Source: Centropus unirufus (Eukaryota; Chordata; Aves; Cuculiformes; Centropidae). From it: DNA of 64,000 nt. The stretch's first letter is position 1, and every line of letters starts with the position of its first letter. Positions 1-13,086 of this stretch are shown piece by piece. Below the pieces are notes generated by a model. The model was given only the letters and a program-made list of their open reading frames with translations. It did no database searches and had not been told where the DNA came from. Location of the stretch: positions 687,296 to 751,295 of the forward strand of contig VYZI01000074.1 of assembly GCA_013397695.1 (NCBI GenBank). The letters run 5' to 3'. Both the position numbers and the translations under genes were made by a program.

Positions 1-1989
1 ACCAGCCTTATTTTTTATATATAGCAAGCACTCATGTGAAATTGATTGATTACAGTTGGCTGATGAGCGTTATTTCAACCAGACTGTGAGATCACCTTGC
101 TAGAGTGGAGACTGTTTTGGAGGAGGCTGCTGTTTTAAGCCTGCTTGAGGTGTGCCCACAAGTCTGTTTATTCTCATGTATCTTATGTGGTCAGGGTGGT
201 GGTGCTGGATTTTTCATTGCTGAGCAATTTCTTCTAGTTTATTAAATGAATTTAGTTTCAAATGGAGTACTGGGTTTTCGTTTGTGGTGCTGCTTTTCCT
301 GTTACTGTTGTTGTGGTTTACCGTCCACATTGGGGTGTTCAAAAACTTCTCTTCAAACTTCACGGAGCTTGTTTTGTGATTTGTGTTTTTACAGTTCTAA
401 GCATTTCTTAGTCTTGGGGTCTGGAGCCTGGGCTAGGACTCCCTCCAAGAAAAATTAGGGGATATATTGGGCTGAGGCAGGACATTTAAAATCCTCATCG
501 GGCCAGAAACTGAGAGGATGTAGGGATCCATCCAGGAAGGGCTTACAATAGCAGTAAGGCTTTCTTTAATGTACAGATACTGTCAATGTACAGATACTGT
601 TAAGGAATTGGATTCCCAGATTGGCTTCTTCCCTATATCTAACAGTGCCTTTTAACTGCAGAGCAACTCACTAGGGAAAAAAAAGGGGGAAAAAAAGAGA
701 AATACCATGCTCTTTTCTATGCTCAACCAATGATTTAGAGGAAGACACTGAGCAAGATTTGGTACTGATTTTCCTATTTGTAAGACAGAGATATTAAGAT
801 TAATCATAGTGGGCCAGTCCCTCAAGGATGTCACGAAGGTTAACTCCTCTCAGAAAGTATTCTGAACTAATCAAAGAAATGGTACAACCCACACATATGT
901 AGTGGGAGGCCTGGCATTTCTCTACTCAGCTAATGTGACAACATTTGAGATCGTGACTCTAGTTCCTGAACATGAGCAATATGGAATTTTTGTCGTGGTG
1001 GAAGGAGTGGCACAATCCAAGGACATGCCTTCAGGCTCTAGGTAAAGGGATGACTGAGGGCACTGGTCACACAGCTCCTCGATGTCCAGCAGAGCAGAGC
1101 CTCCCCGTTTTCTTGTGCATGTTTACATCAATGAACATTTCTTCAGGCTTCAAACAGGTACAGTTTAAAATGCGCAAGAAACACAGAAATCAGAAAGATC
1201 CTTTCTTTGTCAGCAGCTCTGCATCAATTTTCACCTGGCAAGAGCAATATATCTGCCAAAGGTTGCTCATTGGGTATTTGCTGTCACAAAAAGGTCTGCT
1301 GCATTACCACCAGCTTGAGACTGGGTCAGAGCCTCCCTTGGAGGGGCCTGACCACTTCTGTTATGGGTCCTTCCAGCAACAGGTGGTGTAGGACCATGGG
1401 GTCACCACAGATGTAGAGGAAGGAAGAAGGAAAAATCTGCTGCAACCCAGCAGCACATGCCCTTGGCTATGCTGCCTTTCTGTCGTCTCAGGTGTCCCAT
1501 GTTGGTCCTTTCTACTCTGAGCCCCTTGTCATGCCAGTAAGTGCATGACCACACAGAAGAGCCCTTAGTTACCCTTCCCTTCATCTCCACTCATCCCAAA
1601 CCCCAATTGTTTCTTCCTTGCTTTAAGACTGATTCATTGCAGTTGTCTGCAATGACTTTTCTTGTACAGTCTCCCAACCTCTACCAAACATACCAGCTCC
1701 TGCTCACTGTCAGGTCCCAGCCAGTTTTCCAGCACCATCTCCCTCTTAAAAACTGCTGCGAAAGATGGCTTACTCTCAAGCTGACCTTTCATTTGCACGA
1801 TGTCTTTTGTTTGTGTCATCATCATCCTCACCGTCATCATAATTTCCAGTATATAAGTCTTTAAGGCTGTTTGTTTTAAGACAAAACAATTTTGCCATTT
1901 CACAGAACACTGCCAGTTTTCTCAGTTGGGTTTTGGTCCAAAATAAAGATCAGAAACTTCTGGCCTAGCCAGTTAATATCCTATGGTAA
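1..1989. other. Unique non-coding DNA, no gene recognised
   Basis: No exon, RNA gene or clear repeat family is visible. The segment contains a short tandem duplication, listed separately, and a purine-rich A/G run at about 674-702. The largest open frame is about 139 codons on the plus strand (972-1391). It overlaps another open frame in a second reading frame, has no recognisable domain and lacks convincing splice context, so I regard it as chance. A short cluster of CAT/ATC triplets lies near 1813-1840. Confidence 0.7.
568..601. repeat. 17-bp tandem duplication
   Basis: Two adjacent 17-bp copies beginning AATGTACAGATACTG differ only at the last base. It is a local duplication with no coding consequence visible. 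Confidence 0.85.
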
Positions 1990-2640
1990 TCTGCAATATG
2001 TTCCAGTGGTCAATGGTCCTTATCATTAGCCAATGTTTTTGATGGCTAACATAAATCTTCCTTGTTGCATGTTAATCTTGTTACTTGTTCTGCTATTGCC
2101 AGCCAATGTGTAAAACACTTTATTACATTCTCCATCGCAGCTGCTTTTTACGTATTTGAAGGCTATTGTCTAGTCTTCTCTTTTCCAGACTAGGCACAGT
2201 CTTAATTCGCAGTTTTTTTCTGAGTTCACATTTACTGGACCTCTGATCACTCTTGTTGCTTTAGTCTGAACTTTCTCCAGCATGTTAGTAGGGCAGCTAA
2301 ATATACCACTGCTCTTCTTTGAGATTCAAATCAACCATTATGCGATGAATTATCCCGAGAGCTCCCATAGGCTTGGTCACCAGTCTATTCACCTAAATCC
2401 TCTACTAAACCACCACTTTCTGGAATAAATCCCCCATTCCTGTAGGTAAGCTGCCTTTATTTATCCCTAGCTTCACAGTCTTTCATTTGGCTGTCAAAAT
2501 GTATGCTGTTTAACTGACCTTCCTTTAACAAGTAATCCAGATGATTTTTTCTAGCTGACCTATCTCTAATGCTTCTTCACCAGTTTTTTTTGTTATTCCC
2601 AGATCTTCCACCAGGACCAGAAAGGAAACCTATGAAACCC
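1990..2640 (-). mobile_element. CR1-type LINE fragment, antisense, old
   Basis: Read on the plus strand, this interval follows the antisense text of an ancient amniote CR1 3' half, landmark by landmark: a 'TTCCAGTGGTCAATGGTCC' stretch, then 'ACATAAATCTTCCTTGTTGC', then 'TATTTGAAGGCTATTGTC' followed by 'AGTCTTCTCTTTTCCAGACT', then 'GACCTCTGATCACTCTTGTT' and 'TGAACTTTCTCCAG'. Further right, 'AAAATGTATGCTGTTTAACT' and 'AAGTAATCCAGATGATTTTT' fit the part closer to the reverse transcriptase. No open frame survives and indels are frequent, so it is a dead, 5'-truncated copy. Identification rests on remembered consensus order, not an alignment. The subfamily cannot be named; divergence suggests insertion well before the living species. 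Confidence 0.85.
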
Positions 2641-2717
2641 TGTGAGGAATATCATCTAGGGTGATAAATTATCATTACAGGCAACATTTACTTTCTTTAA
2701 TGTGGGCCCTTTTTACT

Positions 2718-2747
2718 TTGAAGTTTATTTTTTTGAAGTTTATTTTT
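2718..2747. repeat. Perfect 15-bp tandem duplication
   Basis: The unit TTGAAGTTTATTTTT occurs twice, head to tail, without mismatch. It lies in a T-rich stretch just right of the CR1 fragment and looks like a replication-slippage product. Confidence 0.85.
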
Positions 2748-5700
2748 ACTACTAGTTTATTTTCACAACATCATGTGCAGTGAAGCTACATGTCTTACAA
2801 AACCCTAAATGTGTTGTATCATCACACTTACCCTTACCAAATTTGAAATCTGCTCAGGAAGCAATAGCAAATTTGCTACATGGAAGGAACCTCCAGCTTT
2901 CTTAGGGAGCAACAGAGTTCAAGAAACTGAAGATGGTGTGTTGCTTGGAGAAGAAAGAAAAAAAACAGAGGCAGGAAATCTGTTAGACATAAGAGGAGTG
3001 TATCTGCACTCGTTTCATAAAGATTTGTATTAAGGATGAGCTGAATATTGCTCTAAATTGATTGCATCTGGTAAGCATTAGCTGAGTACACATCTCTGAA
3101 CTGTTTGCTCTTTTTTTGTTCCCACTGGGTAGTCAGCTTCTGATATTTCTACTGAACCATGTTTAGTCACGTTTAGCAATATTTTAGTGACAAGAGTTGG
3201 TGGTATTCTAGCTCCACTTTGAGTCTTTGATGCATATGATTATATTACCTCCTTCTTCAGTGAATGCAAATATCCTCTGGTAATTTGTACTATTGGCATC
3301 TGAGGAAGTCGGAGTTGTGATTGGTTCAGGGCTCACAATGATGCCAACGCAACACTTTGATCCATGGCCTTACAGGGCACTTTAAAGCAGAGAAGAGCGG
3401 AGGAAGAGGGGTTACTGAGCTTGTAAACATCTCTATTACATCAGATTAGTTTCCCTGCCATGTATAATCTGCTGGTGTGACTCAGACTTCCACATTTTAT
3501 AAAGTCAGTTGTGTCTACAGGGACTACAACCATTCCGAGAAATTTTAGATAAATGTGGCTTAGTTTTATTCTTATCTTATTACACAATGTACAATTGTAC
3601 AAAAATGCCCTTTTGTTGACTTTTGGTGCAGACGTGCACCACTGGCAGTTAACAAGAACAGAGTGTTCCCACCTCACCAGCCCCTTAATTCTTTGGCTGT
3701 GAGTCTTAAGCCAGGTTTAGGACTAACCCATGCTCATTCACAGTGTTCTCAGCTGCTAGCCCTGCACCTTTCCTTTTTTTTTTTCTTTATTGACACTGCA
3801 CCACAGTGATCTAAGGTGACTGCTACTAAATAGTTGGAGTCATGTTTCTTAGAGTACATCATTCAACCACTTTTACTCTGGGGAACACGGCGTGCTTTTT
3901 CATAGTTATAAGAGATGAGCAAGATAATTTATTTTTGCCCTTGTATCAGTTTAGGGCACTGAGGGCAGCACAGGAAAAGCAATAGTCATTACCAGCAAAA
4001 ATGTTAACGTCTCATATGAAACAATCTGGGTCACCACACATAACATTTTCCCTTCAGAACTCTCTGGGCAGGATTTTCTAACAGTCTGCTTCATGGCAGC
4101 CAGAAGTTGCAATTGCTTTATCTCCCACATGCTTTCTTGCCAAATGTTCCCACACTTGTCTGCTATTCAAATAATGTCTTACTAATGGTCATTTTGAACA
4201 TGCCAGGGACTGAGCAGGATTCACTGGGCTGTTTTGCAGAGATCCTGAGCAGTAGCTGAAATTTCCTCAGCATTGGGACACACCAAAGAGTGTTTCCCTT
4301 TTTCAGTGTCCTACTTCACACAGGCACATTAACATTTCTTGTGCTCCTGGCAGCAGTAAATAGGACCCACTCACTAGCCCCAGACAGAGGAAGAAACTGT
4401 GCCAGATTCTTGAAGAAAACATGATGGTGATTCTGTAGGAGGCCTCAGCTACTCTCCGCCAGGGCCCTACAATTCTCAGTCCTGCTCGCAGCATGGACTC
4501 AGATTCAAAGCAAATGTCTGGGGAAAGTACAGGGTAGGACTTACATATAAATAAAGGCATTTGTTGAGGAAAAAATATTCAGGAGGTGGTGAGCTATCCT
4601 TACCAGCCCCTCACGTAGTAGACCAGGCATCATTCCATAGTTGCTAGTCCAAACAGTAAAAGCCATACACAGACAAGAGACTATTGAGGTTGAACTAGAT
4701 CAGCAATCTGTGAATTGCTGGTGGAATTGATTGAAGGTGGAATGGAGTCCAAAGATTTCTCCTAGGGTTACACATGAAAAGCCATTGCCACACATGTCAA
4801 GGTTGAGGCTGGTCTCACATGGGAACAGCATATGGGACTTGAGTACAAGTCACACAAGAAACTGTTTGGCTCAAAGCCAACGAGGATTTATTCTTCTTTA
4901 ATCATCTGACCATCCTGAGCGAATTTCCAGGTCTTTCTTCCTGCACCTGTGTGTAATCACACACCTGGGAGTCAGTTTTGAACACAGAAGCCACTTGCAG
5001 CACAACCCAGATCACAGAGCCCCTCTTTCCTCAGGAGAAGGGGGACCTCAGCAGTCAGTTAGAGGTGAGTGCTGTCCATCCTTCTGCTGGTGAAGCCCTT
5101 TCACCAGGGTGCAGTGAGTCAGCAGGCTATGGGAAAGGTCAGAAAGCTTTCATCACTCAGAGGATGTGAGCCTAAACACGCTCAATTTGTGGAAAAGCAT
5201 TTTCTTATTAACCAACCTGTATTTGACAGGGTTTTTACTGAAAATACAGCCTTCCCCAGGGCAGGTAAATGTGGTTGTGGCAGCAGTTAGCATTCCCTAG
5301 AGCCTTACTGCATCTAGGATACAATTAGATACATTTGTCTGCAAATGCTTTAAATATTTCAGCTGGAATGCCATTAAGGAATAAGAAAGGGGTTTATGTT
5401 AAGAGAGACTCAGAGCACTGCAAGGCGGCCAACATCACAGACAAGGCATAAGAATGATTTGGGATAGATAATGGTTGTGAGTAATGTTATAAATGATCTC
5501 ATAGCCTTCTTTTTTTCCTGTGAAGTAAATGACCTTGCTGCTTCTACTTAAGGAGCCATGCGGCCATTACAGTGTGAAAAATGTCTCTCTTTCAGCCAAG
5601 ACTGCTCAGTACATTTTTATTTAGGTCCACTGGATAATTTTAATGACATTCTCTCATTTTGACTCAATTCTTTCATGTGGTCTTGCCAGGTCCCCTTTCA

Positions 5701-7269
5701 CATCAAGGCTTAGGGAGGATGGCAAGAGACAAGGGGTCTCTCGCAGGGATGCAGGATGCTTCATACATCTAGGTCTTTCCTGATGTTTGAAACGTCATTT
5801 ACACAGCCCACTTCTCACTTTCACCTTTTTTATCTCAGATTCAGGATTTTTTTTTTCAGTTTTTTTTTTGCAAGCCCTAATGAGAACCACAGTATAACAT
5901 GACGAGACACCACACCGCTGTTACAGAAAAAAAAAGCATCCCTCTTTCAAAGATCTGACGGGGGAAATAAGATGTGAACACAATACACATGTGAGGAGGC
6001 AGGCAGTCTGTAAGAGTGGGAGGCCCCTAGCAAGAATGCAGGACATGGAGCACTGACATGATGCTACCAAGTGGGTTATAGGTGGATACTGCACAGCATC
6101 AGCAGTTGGCTCAGGCTTTCTCTTCACCTCTCCAGGCAAAGTCTTTCTAAGTGTCGTGTCTTCCACCCCTGTCGCTGTACACATAGCCACAAAGCTGTAA
6201 TGGGGCAGTTCTGATTTGAGGTATGCCTAGAGGCAGGCTGCACGGAGATCCCGCCTTTGCTCTCTTTTTCTGTGTTAAAGCAGTGACAAATAGGATCCAT
6301 TTGGAAAAGAAACCCACTCGGGAGCTACTTAAAAGCTTTCCTCTTCTTATTTAGTAAAATTTTCCTTCTTTCCATCTCTGTGGCATGTTCAAGTTATGTG
6401 AAGAGAAAATAGTACCTCCATTATGCTTTTGTTTTCATAAGATATTTGCACAGGAGATCTTTTGAAAGAAGGCCTTATGCCCTGATCAGCTTTTATTATT
6501 CTGAATGTCTAGAAATGAATGAATAGCATGAAAAAGTATAATATACATGTTGTAGTTTAAGCACTTGAAATAATAAATTAAAAATTGTTAGACATCGTGG
6601 TTAAAAGTCCAACTGAGACATATGTAGGCAGTGCAAAACCCCCACAAAAATATCTCAGTGATATTCAAATCATTATTAATCTCACCCACTCTAGTAGTCA
6701 AAATCTATCCGAAGGATTTCTGCATGGGAAAAGACTTAGCACACAAGGCAACAATTCTGCAGCTTCTTTCAAATACTAACTTGCTATATTTACCACAAAA
6801 AAAAACTTTATTTCTGTCCAAGTCCCCTTGCAAATGTGCTTCAACTTAAAATGTCAGTTAAAACACTCCATCAAAACCAGAAGCCCTGCCTCCTTTTTCA
6901 TTCAGGATTTATTCTGGCAAAGATCCCCTCAAGTCAAGTAGAGACACCACCACTCTGAACAAAAGCTTCACAGTTGGACTCAGTAAACTTGTCATCCTCA
7001 CATAAAGAAATGGATAAAAATGCGAACAAGCCATTGTCCTGATGTATCACGTAGCTTACAGGAAGGACACTTTGTTCAGCTTTTAAGTGGGCCACTGGGC
7101 CAAAGCTGGCAGTGATCAGTGTTTCTAAGTTTAAACCTTTAGTCATGGCAGTCCTACAGTGAACCTTAGATCACTCTGCCTTAGCTGACTGCGGTGGCCA
7201 CGCAAGGGCAGATGATAACCCAGCTCAAGTCAAGTCCTGATGTATTTCTAGCTGTCACACTGATGCCAG

Positions 7270-7301
7270 GGTCTCCCACCCTGATGGTCTCCCACCCTGC
7301 T
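7270..7301. repeat. 16-bp tandem duplication
   Basis: Two head-to-tail copies of GGTCTCCCACCCTGAT, differing at one base. The unit is pyrimidine-rich on this strand. Confidence 0.8.
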
Positions 7302-9734
7302 CTGTCTCATGGTGTGATGGGGTCACGTCTAGGTAGGTCCTCCCTGAATGCTGGAAACCTGCCAGCAACAGCCCCACAAGCCCCCTCACTGTTTTCTGGC
7401 CTTTCTGCCAGAACATAACAATTTACTTTCTCCTGCTCCCTCTCCTTTCTATAGATAAGGTCTGACAGCACTAGGAAATGGACCCTTACTGACACACAGC
7501 GAGGGGGGCTCTGGAGCCAGACTGTAAGGTGTAATTAAGATACAGGCAGGTGACTTCCAGAAGGTGTGGGCTGGCCAGTTCTGTGAAGAGACCTTATGCT
7601 AGACTGGTAAATCATCACATCATATTTCCACAGAGAGCAGATTTTATGCCATATCAGTGTTCTCTCCATGCTGCATTTGAGAGATATTTCTTTCAAGGTG
7701 TTTTTTTTTTTTCTGTGCTTTTCAGAATCTGTAGATCAAAATACCTAACATAACTCATTTTATGCTCTTTTCAACATCATCAAATGTTAGTCCCTAGAAT
7801 TCATGGGTTTTCAAGGTAAAAGACTGCCTGGATTTGAGGGAGATGGCATTGTGCAATAAAATGTTCATGTTTGGAGTTGAAAAGGAAAATAATTTAGTGG
7901 AGTATTGATTTTTCAAGGATAGGAAGAATTGCTATTTGTGATTGGAGTTAGTCCAACTTGAGATGAGGTAAACCAAATGAGAAGATTCATCTATTTATGT
8001 TAGGTAATTAGTTTCCTTACTTAGATAATTACTTATCTGCCATTGTGGAAAGTCTTTCAAACCCAAATGCAACATCTCAGTAACGCAGGGCAACATTGTT
8101 ATCTTCCATTATATTCACAGCAGAGACCCTGGCTGATTGAAGTAGGGTTTGGTAGGGCCACTGCTGCAGGCCACCACCACAGTGCAAGCCATTAGGGCAC
8201 CCCAGTTGTCATTAGACCGGGAGTATGGCTGACCTAACAACCTGCTTCAATGGGCTTTTCTCTTGTTGCTGACATGCCTGGACTTCTCACATGCTCTGAT
8301 CACAGCCCCTGGGGATGCAGGCACATCAGGTGTCCAACTCCACATAACCCTCAGCTTCCCATCGATCATGGTGCTGCAGTAGGTTGTATAGGTGAGCAGA
8401 TAAGAACCTTGCAGAAAAGAGGGTGATAACACTACCCGTGCTGTTATCAAACACAGAGAGCTACAGGCAGATGGCTCTTCTCCATACCACGACGTCTGAA
8501 AATCTCTAGACACTGCTTCCATCAAGCTCAGACCTGTTAAATTCAGGGCATTGACCATGAACCTCACTTGCTTTTTGCAAAGATGCGATCTAAGACAGTG
8601 ATTGAACTAAGGGTTTGCCCAAGTCCCCCTTAAATCAAAATAACAAGCAGATGTTGTAAAGTGTAAAAATATTTCGCAGTTGTCAAATGCAAAAAGAAAA
8701 TCTGTTCTCAATGCAAAATAATTGTAATGGTTTCCTGCAGAGAGGCTACTGGCACGGAGTAAACCTGATAACTAACCCACATTTAATAGCTTTGAGCCAT
8801 TAATGACTAAACATAAAATAAAACTTACAAAAATTCCAGACTTCCTCACTGGGGAATCCACAGATATAGAAGTATTTTCATATCACCTTCTCATTTGTGC
8901 CAGCTCAGATTAGGCACAGACCACACACTGAAAGGCTGGTCACTCTCTGTTACAGCAGCTATTTGGAAGCCCTTCAGATTAAATGTGCCCATACCATCCT
9001 CGCTTTATGGCTGGAATAGGTTACTGCAGAAAAACAGAAAGTATAAACCATTATGTGACCAAAATGTTAAAAATAAGTAAGAAATATAGTCTGCCCTTGT
9101 AGCACTTACTTAGGGTCTGCAGAAGGGCAATAAATAAAAATTTAGAGCTACTAGACCTTTCTGATTTACCATGTTAGGTCTCCAATCCAGATTATGAGCT
9201 ATTCATATGTCCTCTTGGTAAAGTGGATATGTTGCCATCAACTATAAAAGAAGAGACAGGATGGTTTACCCTACCTTAAGAAAACCAAAGAGGTGAAAAA
9301 AATCCAGAAGATGGTCTGATGGTCTTCTCTGAGGTCCTGCTCTTATTTTTCTTGCTGTCCTTTACCATCCTGGTCCATGACTGCCAGCTGACTTGCTGGG
9401 CTCTGAGGACAGTGTTCCACAGATGGGGAACTTTCAGACGGAACTTTCAGGCTCACAGCGGTGGGACCAGTCCATATAACCCCTGTCTGATGCACTGAGG
9501 AGGTGTGGGGGGGGTAACTGCAGCTGTGCAGTCATGGTCTTGACCAAGGTGGTGCCGAGCTAAGATCTTGCTGCCAAACACCCTCAAAACTGACTGTTTT
9601 GCTACTCCACAGGGACATACTGAGCACATTAACAATCCAGATACAGCCCATTGCTTAAGTACTTGACTTTCAGGAGATCTCCCCCAGATTAAATTCTTTC
9701 CAGACCTTCTCACAAACAATCAGGATGTCATTTA

Positions 9735-9812
9735 ATCTGTGTAGTCTACAAGAGTAGTAAAACATTGGAACAGGTTGTCCAAGGAAGTGGTGGAGTCTTA
9801 GTGGTTTTGTGG
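9735..9812 (+). mobile_element. Short CR1 LINE fragment, sense
   Basis: The stretch reading 'ACATTGGAACAGGTTGTCC' followed by 'AAGGAAGTGGTGGAGTC' is the plus-strand form of a well-known part of the avian CR1 3' region, equivalent to antisense '...GGCAACCTGTTCCAGTG...'. Flanking sequence on both sides diverges quickly, so only about 80 bp can be supported; the element may extend left to about 9660. It looks closer to the younger avian CR1 type than the larger copies elsewhere in the window. Confidence 0.65.
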
Positions 9813-10084
9813 AGGTAAAATGCAAGAAGATGCATGAGGATGTGATTGATGTTGTCACGCAGTTTTCCCATGACTATGGCCTCATGGCTGCATGCAGAAG
9901 GATTCAGAGCAAAGGCAGGAGAGGGCATTGCAGAGCACTATCCATCTTCTGAAGAGTGGATGTGGGAAGGGCAACATAAGGCCAGGTTTCACCCCGAGAG
10001 ATCCTAGCTGAAGTACAAACTGCCTTGACACCCGGGCAAAGAAGAAAACTACCTTTGAATTTCCTAGCAGGGGCACTCTGTTAC

Positions 10085-10215
10085 ACTGTCTTACCTGAAG
10101 ACCATGTTGAAGACAGCTCAGGGAACAAGTGGCAGAGCAGCGTGTTGAAATTCAGGTCTCTAAATGTGGGCCATTCATCTCCTCAACAGGCCATCTTCAC
10201 CGCTGCGCTGTCCCT
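10085..10215 (-). mobile_element. Possible MIR/CORE-SINE remnant, antisense
   Basis: The order 'ACAGCTCAGGGAACAAGTGG', 'CAGAGCAGCGTGTTGAAATT', 'CAGGTCTC' and then 'CAACAGGCC' loosely follows antisense MIR ('...ACAGCTAGTAAGTGGCAGAGCxGGATTxGAACCCAGG...'). Several small gaps are needed and the diagnostic 'GAAACTGAGGC' part is missing, so this is a tentative call. Confidence 0.3.
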
Positions 10216-10300
10216 TTATGTGGATGCTTATGCACAAAAACAATCCCTATTTGAAAAAAAACCAAAGCAACCTTTTTTATTTTTTCTTATCACCTACCAG

Positions 10301-10385
10301 GCTTTGTAACATTTTCCTTCCAAGCATAACAAAACTCCGTGGCAGGATTTATTGGCGCACCGATAGCACTCTTTATTCAGCGCAG
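10301..10385 (+). other. Exon-like segment with strong splice-site look-alikes
   Basis: A pyrimidine-rich tract at about 10271-10300 ends in ACCTACCAG, a good 3' splice acceptor. Eighty-five bases later CGCAG is followed by GTGAGAG, a strong 5' donor consensus. The enclosed 85 bp is open in one frame (second base first) and contains about four CpG in otherwise CpG-poor DNA. The predicted 28 residues include R-I-Y-W-R-T-D-S, which superficially resembles the YWTD motif of LDL-receptor class B repeats but has an extra R inside it. The open frame continues past the donor, as would happen by chance. It may be a decoy exon, a non-coding exon or a genuine small coding exon; I lean to decoy. Confidence 0.22.
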
Positions 10386-13062
10386 GTGAGAGAACAAAAG
10401 CGGTACCTCCCTGCTTGCCCTCGAGGACTTTATGCAGTGCCTACACAAACATTAGCAATATATGTAGCTGTTGCACTATGCGTTTACAGGGTGGAAGTGT
10501 CAATCTGATCTCCTGAAAGGGTATTTTTCATGATGCCTCATGACATAATAGTCTTGTAGCATCTTTAATTTAAAACAAAAGCTCCTGCAGAGGATTGCTT
10601 TTGCAGTCTTACCAACCTGAAGAAATCAAGCGGGGAGACAGCATGCAGACAGCAATACCTCAGAGGATGCTGTTCGCGGCTCTTTCATTGTTTGTTTGAC
10701 GGTAATGCAAAAAAAGGCACAATCAAGATCAGCATCAGTCGTGCTGTGTGTCGCCCAAATACACAGAGATATACAGTTGTGGGTCTGAAAATCCGTATGC
10801 ATAGTTAACTAGCTGTTTTGATCTGTATAGCATCTTAAGGAGACAGCAACTCCCACTTGACAGATAGAGCAGCGGCTGAAGAAGCCAGAGGCCAAGTCTG
10901 CACAATGTTATCTGCATGCATATGTACTACAGACACTACCAAAGTGTTGAATAAGAAATACCTCATCTAAATTACCAAATTATGGTTCTGTCCATGCATC
11001 ACATCCATTCTTGGCGTACTGCTGGCTGAATTTTGGATGTTTTCCCAAGCTGATTCTCAAAATCCTTAGTCTACCCTTTGGTAGCACAAAACACATGGTT
11101 AACTACAACCATTCCTGCTGTTGAGGCGTCTGAGCAGTGACCCAGCTACCAAGGACTACTTAGGAAAACTGCATATCTTCTACCCTGCTCTGTTCCACTG
11201 CACCCCAGCCCCAGCTCCCTACCCACCCAGTTCTGGATGCTCTACACCTCTCATGGAGTGGACTTGGGCCATGGGGTAAAAATGGGGAAGCTCCAATAGA
11301 AATACTGGCACAAAGCAACCGTACCCCGTTTCCTCTCCTCACACCACAGCAAACTGTCCTATCATCAATATCAACAAAACTGTTAGTGCACTATGTCTTC
11401 TCCTAGACCTAAAAGTCCACAATATATATATATTTGCTTCTCTCTTTGAAACAGAAGACACGCTTGATAAAATTTACTCTGTGGATGCACAAGCAACTCT
11501 GTCAGAGCGGCTGAGGGGAAGGAGCCCCATAGGAGGCAGAGTGGCTGAAGGTGGGACAGCAGCTCCTGAAGTTGATGTTGACACCAGCACTGAGATGTCT
11601 GCAAAGCTCAGCCTCAAGAGCATTATATATGGGCCCCTCCACTGCTGCCAGGTAACTTAGACCCATTCACAGCTGTGTCCGCAAGAGTACCAGGATGGAG
11701 AGGAGAATTAGAGTATACCGAGAGAGAAAAGAGACTATTAGCTGCTCAGGAATGAGGGTTTTAGGTACTGAAAGTCATTGCTTTTCCTCTCTTTATTCTA
11801 TTTCTCTGACATCAATAATTTAGAAAATTAATAGATTAAAAATTAATAGATGTCATTGTAGAGTGTGCATGAAGACATATTGCCAGAGATTATCCTTACC
11901 CCCTTCCTACTGCAGGCCCAAAGCTGACCCTTTCCCACTAGACTCAAATATTTTTATTTTTCCTTTGTGCATTTTGGATCCAATAGCTCAAGGGGAAATG
12001 AACAAAGCTGGAAAAAGAAATTAGCAACATACAAACAAGAGAGATCATGACTGTGACATTTTGACACTAAAAATTGAAAAATAAAAGCACAGAGGAAAGA
12101 AAGGCTGATTGAAGGGTTACATGAAGAATTCCCCCTTGGGAACCCGTTTCTCTGTCATTTGGGATTAATTTAGTCAAGGAGGGAACTGTGGATATATTGT
12201 AAATGCCTGCTGTTTCAACTGCAGAGTATTCTAAGCAATATAAAATCTTAATGCCACAGAAAGCAAAGGCAGAAACCCCCAGAAAGACGGATACAAAGTA
12301 GTACATCTGATGTTCAGTGTCCTATGCTGGTAGAAAAGTTCCTACTCATCTCAGTTTATGGTAGTTTAAAAAGCATACTTCTACCAGAAAAAGAGAAAAC
12401 AAAATATTTCCTGGTAAGCCACAAGTTAATGACCATTAAGTATTTGCTGTGGGCTCACCAGGGAGGCAAGTTTTGTGATCCAGCCTTCGGATTTGAGACA
12501 ATTCCAATTTCAGTAGAATCAATGCAACACTTAATTTTTCCAAGGTAATTCAAGTGAATACTTGTCAGTGTTACATCTATATTTACTCTCTTTGGATTCA
12601 TAATACTGTATTTTCCAAGTCACTACTGTGTGTGGACTTTTATAGGAACTTTTATTATCTGCCTGATACGGATATGGAACATTTTGGTCAGGCTGAGACT
12701 GAAGTCTGATATCGTGCACTCAAAATTTTCCACGTTGCAGGCTGAATTTTCTCTGCCTGGGGTTAATGAACTCTTTGTTTCAAATCTATGTAAATTGCCT
12801 GTGATCTCTTCACCTTGAGTTCACTCTCTGCCTTTCCCCTCACCCATTTCTATGCTATTCTCGTTCTTTAATACCTCCTTCCACTCATCTTTCATTTCCA
12901 CATGGATTGTGCATTCCCAACTGGAGATACAACAGTACAAAAGAATCCCTCAAAATCCCAAACCAAAACACAAATCACACAAGAAGCACGCAATTGGCCT
13001 CATATTTGCTGCCACCCCATTATTTGCTGTGCTTCAATATTGCATCCTATCTTTGCTGAGTC

Positions 13063-13086
13063 CTTTGAAGATATCTTTGAAGATAT
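13063..13086. repeat. Perfect 12-bp tandem duplication
   Basis: The unit CTTTGAAGATAT appears twice in a row with no mismatch. Confidence 0.85.

Larger units (their letters stand above)
2641..9734. other. Unique non-coding DNA, no gene recognised
   Basis: About 7 kb with no supported gene. It contains a perfect 15-bp tandem duplication at 2718-2747, a 16-bp one at 7270-7301, and T-rich tracts near 3768-3784, 5848-5870 and 7700-7713. Open frames here are at most 106 codons (8247-8567, minus strand) and resemble no family I know. An 11-bp direct repeat, GGAACTTTCAG, occurs at 9427 and again at 9440. A bit of sequence near 4686 resembles a CR1 3' tail but is too short to call. Confidence 0.65.

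Noticed and set aside
4682..4720. GAGGTTGAACTAGATCA, resembling a CR1 3' tail
   Set aside because: Only about 17 bp fit; the sequence on both sides does not follow CR1.
5032..5065. Possible tiny exon: TTCCTCAG then 33 bp then AG/GTGAGTG
   Set aside because: Good donor but implausibly short, no coding signal, and such pairs are common by chance.
8372..8393. let-7-like string: AGTAGGTTGTATAG at 8378-8391 is identical to part of mature let-7
   Set aside because: The seed differs (GCTGCAG in place of GAGGTAG) and there is no complementary CTATACAA-type arm within 100 bp on either side, so no hairpin precursor can form.
8247..8567. 106-codon minus-strand open frame
   Set aside because: No family resemblance; isolated in non-coding DNA.
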